64,000 nt of DNA, from the IMG/VR virus record IMGVR_UViG_3300022744_000020, positions 62,001 through 126,000 of that record, one strand, 5' to 3'. Both the position numbers and the translations under genes were made by a program. Within the stretch, counting starts at the first letter, position 1; every line of letters begins with the position of its first letter. Below the pieces are notes generated by a model. It was not told the origin of the DNA. It ran no database searches and saw nothing but the letters and a program-made list of their open reading frames with translations. Shown here one piece after another: positions 25,619-34,555 of the stretch. This stretch comes from a virus.

Positions 25619-26215
25619 ATGAAACCAAACAACTGCGAAGGCGATCCCTTAGACTTGGGATCCAAGATCTCATCTTTCCGAGGATACGTTTTGAATCTGA
25701 ATCCATCGGACGATGTTTTTCTTTATTACCGAGAATTTGCATATCAGAAAGAAAGCGCATCGGGAGCACGGATAGACTGGGAGGGGCTGAAAGGGATCGG
25801 AATTTTGAAACCAACCCATGGCAGTGAGCCGGATTTTCCCTATGTTCGGACCTGGGTAACGACCTACTACTCTGTTATCAAAAATGGAGAAATCGTCGGC
25901 ATGTTCCTTCTGTATAAAGGAGCTTTGCACATGGTCTACATCGATTCAGAACACCGACGTAAAGGCTTACTCAGATGGGTGTGCAAGAAACTGGACATAA
26001 AAACGATTTTTTCTGCAGCGGATCGTGCTGTAGGGGCTTACGTTCATTTAGGATTTCGACCGATTGCAAGATGCCACTATGGCGGTGGATACGTGCTTTC
26101 GAAAAACTTAACTTGTGTCGCCGATGCAGCGGATTCATGGCCCGATTATTTTTCTTTCTTCCCACACAGATCAATGCCAGAAGTTGTCAATTATTCGTTC
26201 GAAGAATTCGAATAA
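25619..26215 (+). CDS. GNAT-type N-acetyltransferase, 198 aa
   Basis: This protein would transfer an acetyl group from acetyl-CoA to an amine of an unknown substrate. The GNAT core is visible: EIVGMFLLYKGALHMVYIDS (strands 4/5 and their link), EHRRKGLLRW at residues 111-120 matching the R/Q-x-x-G-x-x CoA loop in shortened form, and VGAYVHLGFRPIA at 138-150 matching the C-terminal Y-x-x-x-GF motif. The start has no clear ribosome site. It lies directly upstream of the terminase. Such phage enzymes may modify host proteins or counter toxins (inference). Confidence 0.6.
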   Translation: MKPNNCEGDPLDLGSKISSFRGYVLNLNPSDDVFLYYREFAYQKESASGARIDWEGLKGIGILKPTHGSEPDFPYVRTWVTTYYSVIKNGEIVGMFLLYKGALHMVYIDSEHRRKGLLRWVCKKLDIKTIFSAADRAVGAYVHLGFRPIARCHYGGGYVLSKNLTCVADAADSWPDYFSFFPHRSMPEVVNYSFEEFE

Positions 26216-26247
26216 CTTAGAGGCTTGTTTTTCTTCTTAATATGACT

Positions 26248-26278
26248 ACCCTATTAAGCCGTTTGAGCTTAATAGGGT
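26248..26278 (+). terminator. Hairpin upstream of terminase
   Basis: A perfect 11-bp stem (ACCCTATTAAG and its complement) has a 9-nt loop. There is no U-tract after it, so it may be an RNA processing or stability element rather than a full terminator. The terminase ribosome site follows within about 10 bases. Confidence 0.55.
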
Positions 26279-26297
26279 CCCTTATGAGGAGAATGCA

Positions 26298-28412
26298 ATG
26301 ACTATTCTTTTTTTGAACGATTGGTACAAGTACCCTGAAGCCGTCCTTGATTTGGAGACGAAAAATCGCTCCTGGATAGAGCTGGCTTATAAATACAAAT
26401 CGGTAGGCATTAAGAACCATAATTTCTTACTAGCGCTACATAACCCGCGACTAAGAGGGGTGGACCCACACGATCCGAATCTCACTGTTGAACAGATGGT
26501 GATGATCCAGGTGGAGTGCGAACAGAATTTTTGGTACTGTGCTCGCAATGTTTGGAGGGCGCCAGCGGACTCCGGTACTGAGACGGACCCCATCCGAGCC
26601 AATCGTGCCATCGTGAGTTACTGGTGGGGGTTTCTAAATCACATTTTCTACATCCTGACCCAGTGTCGACAAACCGGTAAGAGTTTCGGTTCTGACGTTT
26701 GTGACCTGACCACGATGAATTTCCAGGCAAGAAATATTCAAATCAACTTGCTGACAAAAGACGACATTCTTCGGGCACGAAACATTGAGCGACTGAAGCT
26801 CATTTACGACACCCTGCCGCCTTATCTTCATTATCGAACAAAAAACGACAGCAACAACACCGAAAACTTCACAATCAAAAAGCGCGGCAATAGCTATCTT
26901 GCTCACGTTCCTCAGTCGAGCGAAAAAGGCGCGTATAAGCTTGGTCGTGGTTTGTCTACTGCGGTGTTTCGAGTCGACGAACTTCCCTTCCAACCTCATG
27001 CACGCGTGGCCTTTGGCTCAGCCATTGGCGCAATGGGTGACGCTGCCGACAAGGCCATGAAGAAGGGTGAACCATACGGCATCGGAGTGACCACTACGGC
27101 GGGTAAGAAGGATGACCCTTCTGGTGAATTTGTTTACGAAATGATCCAAGAATCTGCTCCTTGGTCGGATCATTTCCTAGACGCCAACGATCCCACTCAT
27201 TTGGAACAAATGATCCGTAAGAACTCCCCTGGAAATGTTTTCCAGGTTTTCGGATGGTTCAATCATATCCAAACCGGTAAAGATGATCAGTGGTTGAAGA
27301 AACGTCTGGAAGACTCCAAACAATCCAGGCAAGATGCCAATCGAGATTACTTCGGTATTTGGACGAGTGGCTCGGCATCGTCCCCCCTCCCTACCGAGCT
27401 GATCGAGAGACTGCAAAATCACATCGCAACGGTGGCGTACGATCATCGCTGGCCTGAGGACGACTTCATTCTGAGCTGGTACATTCCGGCCAATCAAATT
27501 GCTTTGCGCACTCGCCGAGGAAAGCAAGTCATCGGGATGGACTCCAGTGATGCAATCGGCAGAGACAGCATCACGTTCTTCATGGTCGATGTCGAAACTG
27601 GTGAGACGCTCTGCACAGGAAGTTTCAATGAACGTAACCTCATGAGCTTTGCTCGGTGGTTGGTCAAAGTCATGGTGGCTTTTCCGGAGTCTGTGCTTAT
27701 CCCTGAGCGTCGAGGTTCTGGGGTTTATATCATCGACTACCTGCTGGACATCCTGCCGCCTCAAGGGATCGATCCGTTCAAGCGTATTTTCAACTGGGTT
27801 GTCAACGATCCAATTGCACATGAGTCGCTTTACGAAGAAGCCAAGCTCCCACTGCGTCGGCGTGAAGAAAGCTTATACGTTCGAGCAAAGAAGTATTTTG
27901 GGTTTGCCACGTCTGGGTCCGGTGATACGTCTAGAAGCCTGCTGTACGGGCATTTAGAGGGCTTCTGTGACCTTTTGTACGACGTCTTAAGGGATCGCAG
28001 ACTCATGCAGGAAATCTTTGGCCTGGTGCTGAAGAATGGGCGTATCGATCATGGCGCCGGAGGTCACGACGACATGGTGATTGCCATGCTTTTGGCTCAC
28101 TGGTTCTTGAGTAAAGGAAAAAATCTTTCCCATTACGGAATCGACCCCCAGACAGTTTTGGCCGATCGGAAGAGCACCAGCAAAGTGGTCCTGAGCGATT
28201 ACCAAGAGCAGTATCAACATCGGCTCCGAATGGAAATGGCGCAAGCGGTGGAGGATCTCAAGAACGAATCGGATTCCCTGGTTTACGATTTGATTGAACG
28301 CAAGATCCGCTTCTTGAACCGAAACCTCATTCAGGAAGACAGCGAAATTTTCTCGGTGGATGCCATCATCAACGAGATCAGAAAGAGTCGTGGTCGCAAA
28401 CGCGATCAATAA
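26298..28412 (+). CDS. terL: Terminase large subunit (ATPase and nuclease), phiKZ gp25 type
   Basis: This is the DNA-packaging motor (704 aa), which docks on the portal, pumps DNA by ATP hydrolysis and cuts the concatemer. It has Walker A QCRQTGKS at about residues 122-129 and Walker B FRVDE at 224-228. The RNase-H-like nuclease has GMDSSDAIGRD at 413-423, IPERRGSG at 468-475 and GGHDDMVIA at 588-596 with the last acidic pair. The length fits the phiKZ type. The start has GAGGAG (26286-26291). The long hairpin at 28421 ends it. Confidence 0.93.
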   Translation: MTILFLNDWYKYPEAVLDLETKNRSWIELAYKYKSVGIKNHNFLLALHNPRLRGVDPHDPNLTVEQMVMIQVECEQNFWYCARNVWRAPADSGTETDPIRANRAIVSYWWGFLNHIFYILTQCRQTGKSFGSDVCDLTTMNFQARNIQINLLTKDDILRARNIERLKLIYDTLPPYLHYRTKNDSNNTENFTIKKRGNSYLAHVPQSSEKGAYKLGRGLSTAVFRVDELPFQPHARVAFGSAIGAMGDAADKAMKKGEPYGIGVTTTAGKKDDPSGEFVYEMIQESAPWSDHFLDANDPTHLEQMIRKNSPGNVFQVFGWFNHIQTGKDDQWLKKRLEDSKQSRQDANRDYFGIWTSGSASSPLPTELIERLQNHIATVAYDHRWPEDDFILSWYIPANQIALRTRRGKQVIGMDSSDAIGRDSITFFMVDVETGETLCTGSFNERNLMSFARWLVKVMVAFPESVLIPERRGSGVYIIDYLLDILPPQGIDPFKRIFNWVVNDPIAHESLYEEAKLPLRRREESLYVRAKKYFGFATSGSGDTSRSLLYGHLEGFCDLLYDVLRDRRLMQEIFGLVLKNGRIDHGAGGHDDMVIAMLLAHWFLSKGKNLSHYGIDPQTVLADRKSTSKVVLSDYQEQYQHRLRMEMAQAVEDLKNESDSLVYDLIERKIRFLNRNLIQEDSEIFSVDAIINEIRKSRGRKRDQ

Positions 28413-28420
28413 AACAACAC

Positions 28421-28456
28421 AGACTGTACTCGGGGGTTGACCCCCGAGTACAGTCT
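28421..28456. terminator. Bidirectional terminator between convergent genes
   Basis: A perfect 16-bp stem (AGACTGTACTCGGGGG and its complement) has a TTGA loop. It separates the terminase gene and the minus-strand gene ending at 28468. Confidence 0.85.
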
Positions 28457-28467
28457 GGTTTATCAGG

Positions 28468-28881
28468 CTAGCTGATTTGCGTGGGTTTCCAGCTCTCACT
28501 ATCCTTGAGCTGCTTAGCCACCACCGAAAGGAAGTAGCTGATCGCCTGTTTTCTCCGACGTTGAGGAGAAGCCATCCAAATACACAGATCCGGAATAACG
28601 TACCGGTGATCGAGTCTTTGCCGAATGTCATTATCGATTATCCCAGTACAGCGCGAATTAATCTGGTAAATCGTTCTTTTGAAGGTCAGTGGCCAACGAC
28701 TGTGTCGGACGATGTAGACTCGCTCCAAACAAGTTAACTCTAACATTGCGGTGTCAGAGATTCGGAATTGGTGACTGGTGGAACTGGATTGATTCTCCGG
28801 CCTGGCTCTTATTTTTTTCGAGCCAAGCTTTTGATCGATCCAGTCAAAAGCCAACCGCACCAATGAGGGGTGGGTTTTCAT
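28468..28881 (-). CDS. Hypothetical basic protein, 137 aa
   Basis: ATG 28881 has a GAGAT/GGTC-type site and lies 9 bases after the stop of the 28891-30267 gene, so it is the last of a four-gene minus-strand unit. The product is Arg/Lys-rich and helical. No family is recognised; the association with probable virion or assembly genes is the only clue. Confidence 0.68.
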   Translation of the reverse strand: MKTHPSLVRLAFDWIDQKLGSKKIRARPENQSSSTSHQFRISDTAMLELTCLERVYIVRHSRWPLTFKRTIYQINSRCTGIIDNDIRQRLDHRYVIPDLCIWMASPQRRRKQAISYFLSVVAKQLKDSESWKPTQIS

Positions 28882-28890
28882 CTGACCATC

Positions 28891-30267
28891 TCATTTCTTA
28901 CTGTAATAATTCCGGGTGAAGGCTCTCAGAACCAAGTACAGGCAAACCGCCGTGCGAACAGATGCTTGCACCGAGGCTTGTTTGGTTCCAGTGGCTTCGC
29001 GAACAAAATCTTCCATGCCCGACTTGATCGTCATCAGCTTTTCATCCGAGGATCTCGAGGAGGTGTACGCACCACGGAGCTTCAGAATGAGCTGGCTCGT
29101 ACCCATCTTATCCAGCTCAATGTCTCGATTTTCATTGATGTAGAAAATCGCATGCTCCATCACCGAGTCCACTAGATTTTCAGCCTTCTGATCTCGGATG
29201 AAAGAGAAGTTCTTGCTCAGCCATTCCAAGGTCAGCTTGATGAGTCGCGGCGGGGCCGTCGGACAAATGTCCTCGATGATGTTCAGAAGCTCTTGTCGGA
29301 CAAAAGAAAAGTGGTCTGGAATGACCGTTCTCAAATACCGACTATAGCCCGTTCCTTTGTGAGCGCGGTCTTTCAGAATAGTTTCCCCATCCATCTCGAC
29401 CGTTGCGGCTGTAGAAGAAATCTTCGATCCTTGGACATGGAGTCGGTAGTGGACTTCGAAAATGTTTTTGATGAAATCCTTGATCCGACCCTGGGTGTCG
29501 TTGAGCATCTTCACCACACGGTAGTCGTCGTCCAGGGTTTTGATGACATCGTACCAAATCGAGCTTTTGCCCGTCAGGTCTGTAGATCGCACCCTCAGCG
29601 CTTTTCCCCAGGACCCTTCTGACTTCAGGATGAATCGATAGCTCAATGCCGCATAAGTGGCTCGAGCAATATCCGGATCCGCCGGATACTTGAAAAAGTT
29701 GTAGAGAATACTCGTCAGGAACCGGTAGTTCAAATACAGGGCGATTCGAATCTTGGCTTCTGCCTTCACCTTATCGTCCAGGTGAGGTGAGTTCTCAATC
29801 GCGTACATGATCCATACGCAAGAGATGTTGAAGATGTTGCTCGAAACGATTCGACTGGGAACGATATCCGGAAGATCGTGAATCTGATCTTCTAACGAAT
29901 GCTCGTCCACCATCAACAGCTCGCTGAAGATCAGATCCATGTCTTCTTGCGTGAACCGAACCACTTGCACCCCGGTGAGGCACCCTCCGAAAAACTCGAT
30001 ATGCTCAGCCTTCTTGGTCACAAACCGATTTTCAATCTCGAAGATCTTGCGAACAAACGCCATGTCCACCTTGACGTGGGAACATTCGTTGGCGTAGATT
30101 GCTTTGATCCCGGCATTCTTAACCGGGTTATTTTCCAGTGAAAGGTTTCCAGGGTAAGCGTGCGAATAGCTTTCGAACTGCTCAAATCCGGGGAATTGCG
30201 ACTCGAACCAAGACTCAAAACCACGACGATCAAGATCCGGTATTTCTAGAGTTTGATCGTATCTCAT
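28891..30267 (-). CDS. Hypothetical protein, 458 aa, possible virion or assembly protein
   Basis: The protein is mostly helical. ATG 30267 overlaps the stop of the gene before it (ATGA) with AAGGGG upstream. It contains a long central helical region (residues about 150-330) and a C-terminal segment with Ser-rich turns (GAYTSSRSSDEKLM). Its place in a minus-strand unit adjoining the terminase suggests an assembly or virion role, but no motif shows this. Confidence 0.68.
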   Translation of the reverse strand: MRYDQTLEIPDLDRRGFESWFESQFPGFEQFESYSHAYPGNLSLENNPVKNAGIKAIYANECSHVKVDMAFVRKIFEIENRFVTKKAEHIEFFGGCLTGVQVVRFTQEDMDLIFSELLMVDEHSLEDQIHDLPDIVPSRIVSSNIFNISCVWIMYAIENSPHLDDKVKAEAKIRIALYLNYRFLTSILYNFFKYPADPDIARATYAALSYRFILKSEGSWGKALRVRSTDLTGKSSIWYDVIKTLDDDYRVVKMLNDTQGRIKDFIKNIFEVHYRLHVQGSKISSTAATVEMDGETILKDRAHKGTGYSRYLRTVIPDHFSFVRQELLNIIEDICPTAPPRLIKLTLEWLSKNFSFIRDQKAENLVDSVMEHAIFYINENRDIELDKMGTSQLILKLRGAYTSSRSSDEKLMTIKSGMEDFVREATGTKQASVQASVRTAVCLYLVLRAFTRNYYSKK

Positions 30268-30821
30268 TTCTTGGCCCCTTCGAAATCATGAAGACTGCGA
30301 AACACCCGGATGCCGTGCTTCTTCGCAATCGATTCCAACTGCAAAGAGAATCGATTTTGTTCGATCATCTGCGGATCGGTGACCGCCCCATCTCCTTGAC
30401 CAGAATCAAGGATCAGCGCAGAAGCAGAGATCTCATCCGGGCGCAGTTGATGCACGATGGCCTTGAAGCGAAAAACGTCGGACGGGTTGGCTCTGGCGTA
30501 ATCCGCAGAATAAACATGCGAGACACGGTATCCGTTTTCCTTGAGTTTCTTTTTCCCGGCGTCTACCGCGACCATTCCGGCCACCGCTGCGCGCATGGTA
30601 AAGATGGCGCTTTCCACCCCAAGATTTTCCAACACCAGGCCGGTCTTTTCATCAACCTCCTTGGCGTAGATCTTCATCAAGCTGTCGGTGCATTGACGAA
30701 CAATGTTGCCTTCGCTGAAAACAGCCTGACCCTTTGCCGCAAGCACAATGGCGGCAAAGATGTCGGTGGCGGTGTTTTCCGGATCAGGGTTTTGTTCAAT
30801 GACGTTATTTTCTTTTGTCAT
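30264..30821 (-). CDS. Hypothetical protein, 185 aa
   Basis: The product is soluble with an Ala/Val-rich helical core (FTMRAAVAGMVAVDAGKKKL) and an alpha/beta C-terminal half. The start at 30821 lacks a clear ribosome site but is 20 bases after the upstream gene, so coupling is likely. The stop overlaps the next start by the ATGA arrangement. The function is unknown. Confidence 0.66.
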   Translation of the reverse strand: MTKENNVIEQNPDPENTATDIFAAIVLAAKGQAVFSEGNIVRQCTDSLMKIYAKEVDEKTGLVLENLGVESAIFTMRAAVAGMVAVDAGKKKLKENGYRVSHVYSADYARANPSDVFRFKAIVHQLRPDEISASALILDSGQGDGAVTDPQMIEQNRFSLQLESIAKKHGIRVFRSLHDFEGAKK

Positions 30822-30841
30822 GGTAGGTTGAATTGGGGGGA

Positions 30842-31675
30842 TTAACGATAGCCACCGATTGCCACCTTCATCAGGCGTCGATAGGATTCACGATCATTCA
30901 TCTTGGCTACTGCGCGCCAGACATCACTGAGGTAAGTCTGATAGTTCTCTTCGGCATCGGAGTAAGATTCCAGAACAGACAAGAACCGACCAATCTCTGC
31001 ACCGCCTTGGAGCTTTGCAGTGTCCACCGTCACGATGAGTGTGTTGTAGAGATAGGACTTTGCTGCCAATACACACAGTTTGCGAAAAGGCAGAATCGTT
31101 CTGGTTTGAAGGTTGTTGAGATTTTCGTCGTTGGCCAGAACAACTCGAATCGAGGACGTGGCCGGGATGGAGGCTCCTTCTCGGACCATGATGACGTTCT
31201 CACCCACCAGGCGACATTCGGCATTACTTGGTGTCACGACGTTGTCAATGGCCTGCATCATCCCGGCTGACGAAGTCATGATGGATCCATGATCCTGGAG
31301 GTTTCCAAGCTGACCATAATTGAGCTGAGCACCATACCCCCAAGCACCGAATCGATTTCTTGACACGTACACCAAACACAGAGGCGTGATGATCGATCGA
31401 TTTTGGGTAACTGACTTTGGGACCCGAAAGACCGTTTCCCCCGGATCTGAGGGGAGTCTTTGCATTTGGGAGACTGGGATCTCCACTTCGGTTCCACCAA
31501 CAATGTCCAGGTCAACCAGGATTCTCGGGACGATCAATTGAGTTCGAATCTGTTCATCCAAATTCGTCCCCAAACCAAAACGGAAGTCTCGGCTCTGATC
31601 CAGGAAACCAGCGTTGAGGATCGGCAAAGGAATGCTGTTTCTGATTGTGGCGATGGCGTTCGCAATGGCGTACAT
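30842..31675 (-). CDS. Hypothetical protein, 277 aa, possible virion protein
   Basis: ATG 31675 follows AAAGGGGA. The first gene of the minus-strand unit, it is beta-rich with many short Asn/Gly/Thr turns (FGLGTNLDEQIRTQLIVPRI; SIRVVLANDENLNNLQTR). The composition suits a tail or baseplate component. A divergent promoter region (31676-31788) separates it from the plus-strand cassette. Confidence 0.68.
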   Translation of the reverse strand: MYAIANAIATIRNSIPLPILNAGFLDQSRDFRFGLGTNLDEQIRTQLIVPRILVDLDIVGGTEVEIPVSQMQRLPSDPGETVFRVPKSVTQNRSIITPLCLVYVSRNRFGAWGYGAQLNYGQLGNLQDHGSIMTSSAGMMQAIDNVVTPSNAECRLVGENVIMVREGASIPATSSIRVVLANDENLNNLQTRTILPFRKLCVLAAKSYLYNTLIVTVDTAKLQGGAEIGRFLSVLESYSDAEENYQTYLSDVWRAVAKMNDRESYRRLMKVAIGGYR

Positions 31676-31727
31676 AGGGCAATCCCCTTTAAGTTTGAAA
31701 TACGAACCACGGTGTGGCTATTTATAA

Positions 31728-31737
31728 ACCTACATTA
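31728..31737 (+). promoter_or_regulatory. Putative promoter (ACCTACATTA)
   Basis: The site TTTATAAACCTACATTATCGAT is one base from the ACATACATTA core and shares the CATTATCGAT flank with the site at 6773. It precedes the small-gene cassette. The distance is 52 bases to ATG 31789 and 136 bases to ATG 31873. Confidence 0.55.
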
Positions 31738-31872
31738 TCGATAGGTAGTCGGGTTGATTTATAAATAGCCAAGTCATTATTTGCTTAGATGACCACTAGA
31801 GAACCTAGGAACCTCCTTCGATCTAGCATCAACTGGCCCTATTACAGGGCCTCAACTAATGGATGTCAGCCC

Positions 31873-32238
31873 ATGAACACCACCCCTATCAATCTCACAG
31901 AAGTCAAGCGGCAAGCCCTTGATTTTCTTATGACGCACGCGCATTTGATCCCTCCGGGTCGCCCGTTTTACTACTGCGTGACACTGTTGGAAAATCATCC
32001 GAGTAATCCGCGATTCGCTCTGGCTGTCTATGCCGAAGCGACAAGCGGGGAAATCGAACTGCTGAGACCGCTTCCTCGGATTGATTGGTTTTATCGCAAC
32101 CAACTCTGGATCGAACACGCCCCCTACGGGGATCCTGGACCCAACGGACAGTCAGTGATCTTTTCGATGGACATCTTACCGGAGTACGCTATCACGGCAG
32201 CTTTGGAAAAAACACCCAAATTGGTGCTGAACAACTAA
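31873..32238 (+). CDS. Hypothetical protein, 121 aa (cassette gene 1)
   Basis: ATG 31873 is chosen because GGATG lies 8-9 bases upstream; ATG 31789 is an in-frame alternative at the usual distance from the promoter-like site. The product is alpha/beta (MNTTPINLTEVKRQALDFLM; PFYYCVTLLENHPSNPRFAL), with no recognised motif. It opens a run of nine compact unknown genes. Confidence 0.62.
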   Translation: MNTTPINLTEVKRQALDFLMTHAHLIPPGRPFYYCVTLLENHPSNPRFALAVYAEATSGEIELLRPLPRIDWFYRNQLWIEHAPYGDPGPNGQSVIFSMDILPEYAITAALEKTPKLVLNN

Positions 32239-32311
32239 AAAACTACAAGATTTACCCATTGAGTGTAGTAAGGGACTTCTTTGATCTTCGTACTGTTTCA
32301 CCACCTCCATC

Positions 32312-33091
32312 ATGCAACAACTTGAATCCTTCTCCTTCAACGCCGGCGGCATCTTCTCCAAAATTCCTCCGGCGTTGAAGGCGGAGTTAATCGATTTGCC
32401 AGCGGGGTACTATTCGCTGAGAAACCACGAAGCTCGTTTCGTAGAGGGAAAAATTTATCGAGTCATGCTTGGTAACGCGGATCCGATGCGCGTGGTTTTG
32501 GAAGGCGATGTCGTCAAGATGCAAAGGTCTGATGGTTGCATTGCGACCACGCAGCGCCGGGTGTTTTGGGAACTGCTGATGAAGACACCCACGCATTTGA
32601 GAGTTCTGACCGACGATGAAGCGAACCAAATGCGCGTCTCCGGGACAGGACAATATTTCTCTCAAGAGCAAGTTAATTTTGTCTGCGTGAGAAGAATGCT
32701 TCGCTGTTTTTTGATTGAGCAATGTCTTACCCTGAGAGAGACGCATCAGCACAATCAAAAATACAGTATGTCATTCATGACCCATCTGAAAAAGGCTTAT
32801 GAGTTGTCAGGCATAGATCCAACCACCGGGCTGTTTCCGGCGGCTCGACAACTCAAAGACTGGGACTTAAAACATCAACACCAGGTGGATGTGATGTTAG
32901 ACCCTATTTGGTTGGCTGTCAGAGAGTTAATGGATCCCGTCCTGGAATGGGTGTACAAGCTGACCAAGAATTACCTTAACCACGTTCATCAGATCGACTT
33001 GGCTGGGAACATGTTCGTTCTTCGTCGTGGTCCTGATCATCGTGCATTGCTTTGGGAGATGAGCAAAATGATTTCAAGCGTTGAGGAATAA
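32312..33091 (+). CDS. Hypothetical protein, 259 aa (cassette gene 2)
   Basis: This is the largest cassette protein, mainly helical in the C-terminal half (VMLDPIWLAVRELMDPVLEW) and ending SSVEE. No clear ribosome site precedes ATG 32312. A 13-bp hairpin lies within codons 8-24 (see separate entry), so translation may be regulated by structure, or the start may lie downstream. The next gene starts at the base after its stop. The function is unknown. Confidence 0.6.
   Translation: MQQLESFSFNAGGIFSKIPPALKAELIDLPAGYYSLRNHEARFVEGKIYRVMLGNADPMRVVLEGDVVKMQRSDGCIATTQRRVFWELLMKTPTHLRVLTDDEANQMRVSGTGQYFSQEQVNFVCVRRMLRCFLIEQCLTLRETHQHNQKYSMSFMTHLKKAYELSGIDPTTGLFPAARQLKDWDLKHQHQVDVMLDPIWLAVRELMDPVLEWVYKLTKNYLNHVHQIDLAGNMFVLRRGPDHRALLWEMSKMISSVEE
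32334..32381 (+). repeat. Inverted repeat inside the start of a coding region
   Basis: CCTTCAACGCCGG (32334-32346) and its exact complement (32369-32381) flank 22 bases. It lies 22 bases after ATG 32312. Confidence 0.7.
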
Positions 33092-33454
33092 ATGAAGATT
33101 TACATCGATGTTCGACACTTGTCCGGGGAGTTGTATAGCACGCTCCTTGGCGGCGTCAACAACAGCCAGGACGACTCCTTGGCTAAAGAGATCAGCCTCA
33201 GACTGACTGATCTCTTGAGAATGATCTACGGAGGTAATCTGGATTACTCGCTAATTCGGAGTTACCTCAGGGAGGTCAATTTGATGATCTACGGACACCC
33301 GTGTTCGGAGATCCACATTGCTGATCAGTCTGATCGCATTCTCACCAGCATCACCTCCTACATCGGGGAAACTCTTCTGTGCGTGGGGGTACGTGAAACC
33401 CCACACCTGAAGTTCATATCCCTGGAACATGGAACTGCAACTTTTGAGCAATGA
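33092..33454 (+). CDS. Hypothetical protein, 120 aa (cassette gene 3)
   Basis: It starts immediately after the stop of the previous gene (TAAATG) and overlaps the next by 4 bases (ATGA). The protein has a short strand (KIYIDVRHL), a helical block (LAKEISLRLTDLLRMIYGG) and then alpha/beta elements. Size and layout resemble the following small genes. The function is unknown. Confidence 0.65.
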   Translation: MKIYIDVRHLSGELYSTLLGGVNNSQDDSLAKEISLRLTDLLRMIYGGNLDYSLIRSYLREVNLMIYGHPCSEIHIADQSDRILTSITSYIGETLLCVGVRETPHLKFISLEHGTATFEQ

Positions 33455-33759
33455 TTTACGTCCCTGACTGCAATAGTCTTGTTCAAGCCCTACGGATTCA
33501 CCTACCTGGTGAATCCGTAGACACTTTGATGTCAATCGTGGAGTGCCTACTGATCGAATGGTTTGTCACCGACATGGACCTGGTGATGGAGTCCCAACAA
33601 CACCTGGAATCTTGGTTCAACCCAGGGATCTTATTTATTCTCAGACACCATCTTCAAGAGCAGACTTTGGCAGCCTTGGATGAAAAAACTAAACAGATAA
33701 GAATACCGTGGTACCAAATACAACCACACCAAAACACATTCGCCATCCAGTTCAATTGA
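33451..33759 (+). CDS. Hypothetical protein, 102 aa (cassette gene 4)
   Basis: It overlaps the previous gene by ATGA. The segment SIVECLLIEWFVTDMDLVME matches in spacing and residues the DVVECCMIEAYTLTPNEIED of the next gene, hinting at ancient duplication. It is helical in the centre; the function is unknown. Confidence 0.62.
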   Translation: MIYVPDCNSLVQALRIHLPGESVDTLMSIVECLLIEWFVTDMDLVMESQQHLESWFNPGILFILRHHLQEQTLAALDEKTKQIRIPWYQIQPHQNTFAIQFN

Positions 33760-33771
33760 AGACGCAACTAA

Positions 33772-34194
33772 ATGTCTAGATTCTTACTCTCAATCGGAGA
33801 CTATCGACATTACTCGTTGATGTTGGAGCAGCAATTTCCCTGGGTTATGGATCGGCTAATAGGAAAGCTAGATGTGGTCGAGTGCTGTATGATTGAAGCA
33901 TACACACTCACGCCGAACGAAATTGAAGACTCGACGATTTGGGACTGTGTTGTTAACATTGTTGACACGGTGTCTAACTTTGCCGGAAATGGTAGGTGCG
34001 ATGAGTTGGATTTGTGCTCATTCAGCGGCACGAGTTGGTCTTTTTCTGTGTGTCTATACAACATCGTCTGTCACTATTTAGGGATCTTCCGTTCGGCGCT
34101 ACCAAACATGGCACATTCCGGGGGTTGCGTTGTCGATCATCACTTAACCCACATCGAGGTAGGTCAGCGTGAAAGCTCAACTCGTCCTTATTAG
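33772..34194 (+). CDS. Hypothetical Cys-rich protein, 140 aa (cassette gene 5)
   Basis: The ribosome site is weak. The product has about eight Cys spread through the sequence and hydrophobic alpha segments (VVECCMIEAYTL; SVCLYNIVCHYLGIF). Its last 26 bases overlap the next gene. It may be a diverged relative of its cassette neighbours. The function is unknown. Confidence 0.58.
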   Translation: MSRFLLSIGDYRHYSLMLEQQFPWVMDRLIGKLDVVECCMIEAYTLTPNEIEDSTIWDCVVNIVDTVSNFAGNGRCDELDLCSFSGTSWSFSVCLYNIVCHYLGIFRSALPNMAHSGGCVVDHHLTHIEVGQRESSTRPY

Positions 34195-34555
34195 TTTGAG
34201 AGGATTGGATAAATTCAAGCGACAGAGTCCGGATTGGAAATTCTGGATACAGCATCTCCTGGACTGGCTCTGGGAGGATCCTACGCTAACGCATCTCGAC
34301 CTGATAGACGCATTCGTTTCCAATACCACTGACTTCGGGTTTGAATCCACCACCTACCAAGAAATCAGCGCGTACTACCGTCATTGCTTGAAAGACATAG
34401 TTGATGAATTAAAGGATCGCATGGCCCAGGAGATAGACTCCGCCGTCCTCATGACTCATCCGTTCGCCAAACACACTCAGTTGGTGCTCAGTGAAATTGA
34501 GTTAAGCAACGCCATTGGTGTAAGAATTCATGCCTACAAAGACGAACTTCCGTAG
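34169..34555 (+). CDS. Hypothetical protein, 128 aa (cassette gene 6)
   Basis: GTG 34169 follows GAGGTAGG inside the previous gene. The protein is helical with an aromatic cluster (PDWKFWIQHLLDWLWEDPT) and a charged C-terminal half. It overlaps the next gene by 26 bases. The function is unknown. Confidence 0.62.
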   Translation: MKAQLVLISLRGLDKFKRQSPDWKFWIQHLLDWLWEDPTLTHLDLIDAFVSNTTDFGFESTTYQEISAYYRHCLKDIVDELKDRMAQEIDSAVLMTHPFAKHTQLVLSEIELSNAIGVRIHAYKDELP

